Source of the DNA: Anaerolineae bacterium
GTDB lineage: Bacteria; Chloroflexota; Anaerolineae; B4-G1; SLSP01
Reading direction: 5' to 3'
DNA length: 7,316 nt
NCBI GenBank assembly: GCA_016927095.1
Contig: JAFGNI010000126.1
Span: 1-7,316 of the forward strand
Below, one piece after another: positions 6,201 through 7,316 of the stretch. The notes under the pieces were generated by a model, which saw nothing but the letters and a program-made list of their open reading frames with translations, did not search any database and had not been told where the DNA came from. The translations under genes and the position numbers were made by a program. Each line of letters starts with the position of its first letter. Positions within the stretch are counted from its first letter, which is position 1.

Positions 6201-7283
6201 ATGCAGGTGGGGTCCGGTGAAGCCGGTCGCAAGCTGCGGCAGATGGGGCACAGGATCGGGTTGCGGCAGGAGCCCAGCCTCGTGGCAAAGGCAGCGCGTA
6301 CGCGCGAGACGATCCTCGTCGAGGATGTCACCCAAGCGCCGGACCACCTGCCCAACCCCCTTCTGCCCTATACCCGGTCGGAGATTGCCATTCCGCTCAT
6401 CACCGGTGACCGGGTGATCGGCGTTCTCGACGTCCAGGACGATGCTCCCGGTCGTTTCACCGAATCGGATATCGATGTCCTCAGCACGTTGGCCACCCAG
6501 ATCGCGATCGCACTCAGGAACGCGCAGTACTTCGAGGAGCTTCAGGACGTGGCAGCACGGCTGCGCGAGGTCGATCGCCTCAAGAGCGAGTTCCTCGCGA
6601 ATATGAGCCACGAGCTGCGCACCCCCCTCAACTCAATTCTGGGCTATGCTGAGGTGATGCTGATGGGTATCGACGGCGACCTCACGCCCGATATGGAAGA
6701 GGATGTCAATGCCATCTTTGAGAACGGGCAGCAGCTACTGCGGCTGATCAACGACATCCTGGACCTTACCAAGATCGAGGCCGGGAGAATGACCCTGAAC
6801 AAGGAGTCGCTGGCGGTACTGCCGCTGCTCGAGCAGGCCAAGAGCCACAACATGGGCCTGTTGCACAAGCACCCCAAACCGGTGGAGGTCATCGTTTCCA
6901 GTGCGCCGGAGTTGCCGCTGATCGAAGCTGATCCGGTGCGCTTTGCGCAGGTGCTGAACAATCTGGTCTCCAACGCCATCAAGTTCACCGATGAAGGTCA
7001 GGTCGAGATCCAGGCCAGCTACAACAGCGAGACCGACCGGCTCTACATTGATGTTGCTGATACTGGGGTTGGTATCTCAGAGGAGGATCTGGTGGAGCTC
7101 TTCGAGCGCTTCCATCAAGTCGACGGCTCAAGCACCCGCCGCGCGGAGGGCACGGGACTGGGGTTGGCCATCTCGCGGCATCTGGTGCAGATGCACGGCG
7201 GTGACCTGAGCGTCGTCAGTGAGCTTGGCGTCGGCAGTACTTTCACTATCGCCATGCCGGTGATCCACAGCGATCCAGCCTAG
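3225..7283 (+). CDS. soluble multi-sensor histidine kinase (GAF-GAF-PAS-GAF-PAS-PAS-GAF-HisKA-HATPase_c)
   Basis: A 1352-residue cytoplasmic sensor kinase with no transmembrane segment and no receiver domain. Domains by approximate residue: GAF1 46-210; divergent GAF2 216-390; PAS1 392-505; GAF3 514-675; PAS2 690-808; PAS3 811-934; GAF4 938-1102; short coiled-coil linker; HisKA 1117-1185; HATPase_c 1236-1347. All catalytic boxes are present: H box with phospho-acceptor H1129 in SHELRTPL, where E1130 and T1133 fit the HExxT phosphatase motif; N box around N1246/N1250; G1 DTGVGI (1279-1284); F box F1293/F1296; G2 GTGLGL (1309-1314); G3 GVGST (1335-1339). It should autophosphorylate and pass the phosphate to a separate response regulator not in this window. 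The ligand is unknown. The GAF domains contain no cysteine (the few Cys, 422, 494 and 844, lie in PAS domains), which argues against covalent bilin binding. The start ATG has GAGGA at 3210-3214, a 10-nt spacing. The gene ends with tandem TAG codons. GAF1, GAF3 and GAF4 are close copies. Confidence 0.93.
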   Translation: MDDQLTSDFPEASPGIGPDPAAARAGILDGDVATNGNALEGALGRAPLASLLHIASEISGQVNAILDPDELLNTVIPLLKEGFSLYYAHVYVLDEASRELRLRAGYGEAGQEMLRRGHRIPLDAERSLVARAARTREPVVVNDVRSNPAFLPNLLLPDTRAEVALPMVVGDRVLGVFDIQDDVVGAFPPVQVDVFFTLVGQIATALQNAQYVDRIAQNLLETQTRYEVGQALAIPETQDEVLDAMLAEAQAVEDMAVAIVTVDRNVEQPTLVVERVAVNNSAVDLPGLALDSRTVAESSSYYGPVADAASFYAPDVAEDARLAPDFRAELVAHGVASLLVQRLISGDETFGLLVGASGEVAAFSEALVLRYEVLGAQGSLALQQARMRDDLSLTQFSVDHAPAAIFWIRPDGSFHTVNETACELLGYARAELLALPSIGALDPNMIPNVWAVHWRRVKQDRRFVLETEYRTKDGRLIPMEVTANYLAYGDQEFNCIFARDISERKQAEVARERFTVQLRTAADIAEQIGAILDPDELLETVIPLMKERFDLYHTHVYTVEGDDLVLRSGYGRIGRIMVQQGHTISRHHPRSLVARAARTREAVVVEDVTTAPDFLPNMLLPNTKSEVAVPIVIGDQLLGVFDVQSDRLEAFTEADVDVFRTFSGQLANALYGAMLFGQQAATQQELRNAAETVRAIFDAMTEGILVTDMMGRITDANEAALALFGYETREDLLGHSAMELVTKSGWSRMAENLRAALDTGRGQVQEYTMLRRDGDTFDGEQSTALLWDSDGEPRGMVSITRDITERKRSAREIARFQALAENAVDAIMMADFAGQITYANPASCELFGYDPVPEAMLGKHLAHFWPDSEVATLLQEVLPAAGGAGWQGEVLQKRRDGETFEAALTFFAVQGQKGEPLSAATIIRDVSDRKAAEQELLRFTVQQRTAAEVSAQVNAILDPTKLLEAVVPLVQGRFELYHVHVYTLDRDAQELVMQVGSGEAGRKLRQMGHRIGLRQEPSLVAKAARTRETILVEDVTQAPDHLPNPLLPYTRSEIAIPLITGDRVIGVLDVQDDAPGRFTESDIDVLSTLATQIAIALRNAQYFEELQDVAARLREVDRLKSEFLANMSHELRTPLNSILGYAEVMLMGIDGDLTPDMEEDVNAIFENGQQLLRLINDILDLTKIEAGRMTLNKESLAVLPLLEQAKSHNMGLLHKHPKPVEVIVSSAPELPLIEADPVRFAQVLNNLVSNAIKFTDEGQVEIQASYNSETDRLYIDVADTGVGISEEDLVELFERFHQVDGSSTRRAEGTGLGLAISRHLVQMHGGDLSVVSELGVGSTFTIAMPVIHSDPA
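3360..6530 (+). repeat. three close copies of one GAF domain inside the kinase gene
   Basis: Copies lie at about 3360-3854, 4764-5249 and 6036-6530. Each contains AILDP, then the L-Y-x-x-HVY strand, GHxI, SLVAxAARTRE, LPNxLLPxT, a GD(R/Q) turn and LGV/IGV-D-Q-D in the same spacing. The second and third copies are also preceded by the same junction, RFTVQxRTAA, directly after a PAS C-cap (DISERK / DVSDRK). This points to duplication of a PAS-GAF unit and not only of the GAF domain. The GAF-like domain at about 3870-4394 is not a member of this set. Confidence 0.85.
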
Positions 7284-7316
7284 TAGTCAGCAAAGTTGGT
7301 TTGTAGTAACCGCTTC

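Noticed and set aside
2016..7283. A defence operon made of the methyltransferase and the large neighbouring gene
   Set aside because: The neighbour is a complete sensory histidine kinase with its own promoter. There is no nuclease, helicase, phage-sensing or toxin domain in the window.
7298..7311. Terminator hairpin after the kinase (GGTT...AACC)
   Set aside because: Only a 4-bp A/T-containing stem with no T-tract, and the window ends 5 bases later; too weak to call.

Overview
The window is GC-rich bacterial DNA. The large multi-GAF/PAS soluble histidine kinase, the S9-type peptidase and the lipoprotein style together suggest a member of the Chloroflexota (Anaerolineae-like). This is an inference from protein style; no marker gene is present to confirm it.

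Layout. Bases 1-108 (minus strand) are the first 36 codons of an S9-family (prolyl oligopeptidase/acylaminoacyl peptidase type) gene that runs off the left edge, with its own SD and a well-formed sigma70-type promoter at 183-210. Bases 109-462 contain no gene. They hold that promoter and, at 246-417, a striking cluster of short inverted repeats built on the 8-mer GCGCCCAA/TTGGGCGC that can fold into strong hairpins. Bases 463-1818 (minus) encode a 451-residue lipoprotein with a probable beta-propeller fold and unknown function. Bases 1819-2015 are a compact divergent promoter region: one promoter fires left into the lipoprotein gene (1930-1958), the other right into a DNA methyltransferase gene (1981-2008). 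The right-hand promoter lies so close to the ATG that its mRNA is probably leaderless. Bases 2016-3122 (plus) encode an apparently solitary N4/N6-type DNA methyltransferase. Bases 3123-3224 hold another sigma70-type promoter (3133-3160). Bases 3225-7283 (plus) encode a 1352-residue cytoplasmic hybrid-sensor histidine kinase with four GAF domains (three of them close copies), three PAS domains, HisKA and HATPase_c. It ends in tandem TAG stops. The last 33 bases show nothing I can support.

How the genes work together. Each gene has its own recognisable promoter, so this looks like four independently transcribed units and not an operon or a dedicated system. I see no restriction enzyme beside the methyltransferase, no response regulator beside the kinase within the window, no RNA gene, no transposase and no CRISPR array. 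The least explained parts are the repeat cluster at 246-417, the leaderless methyltransferase with an unusual motif order, and the PAS-GAF module amplification in the kinase.
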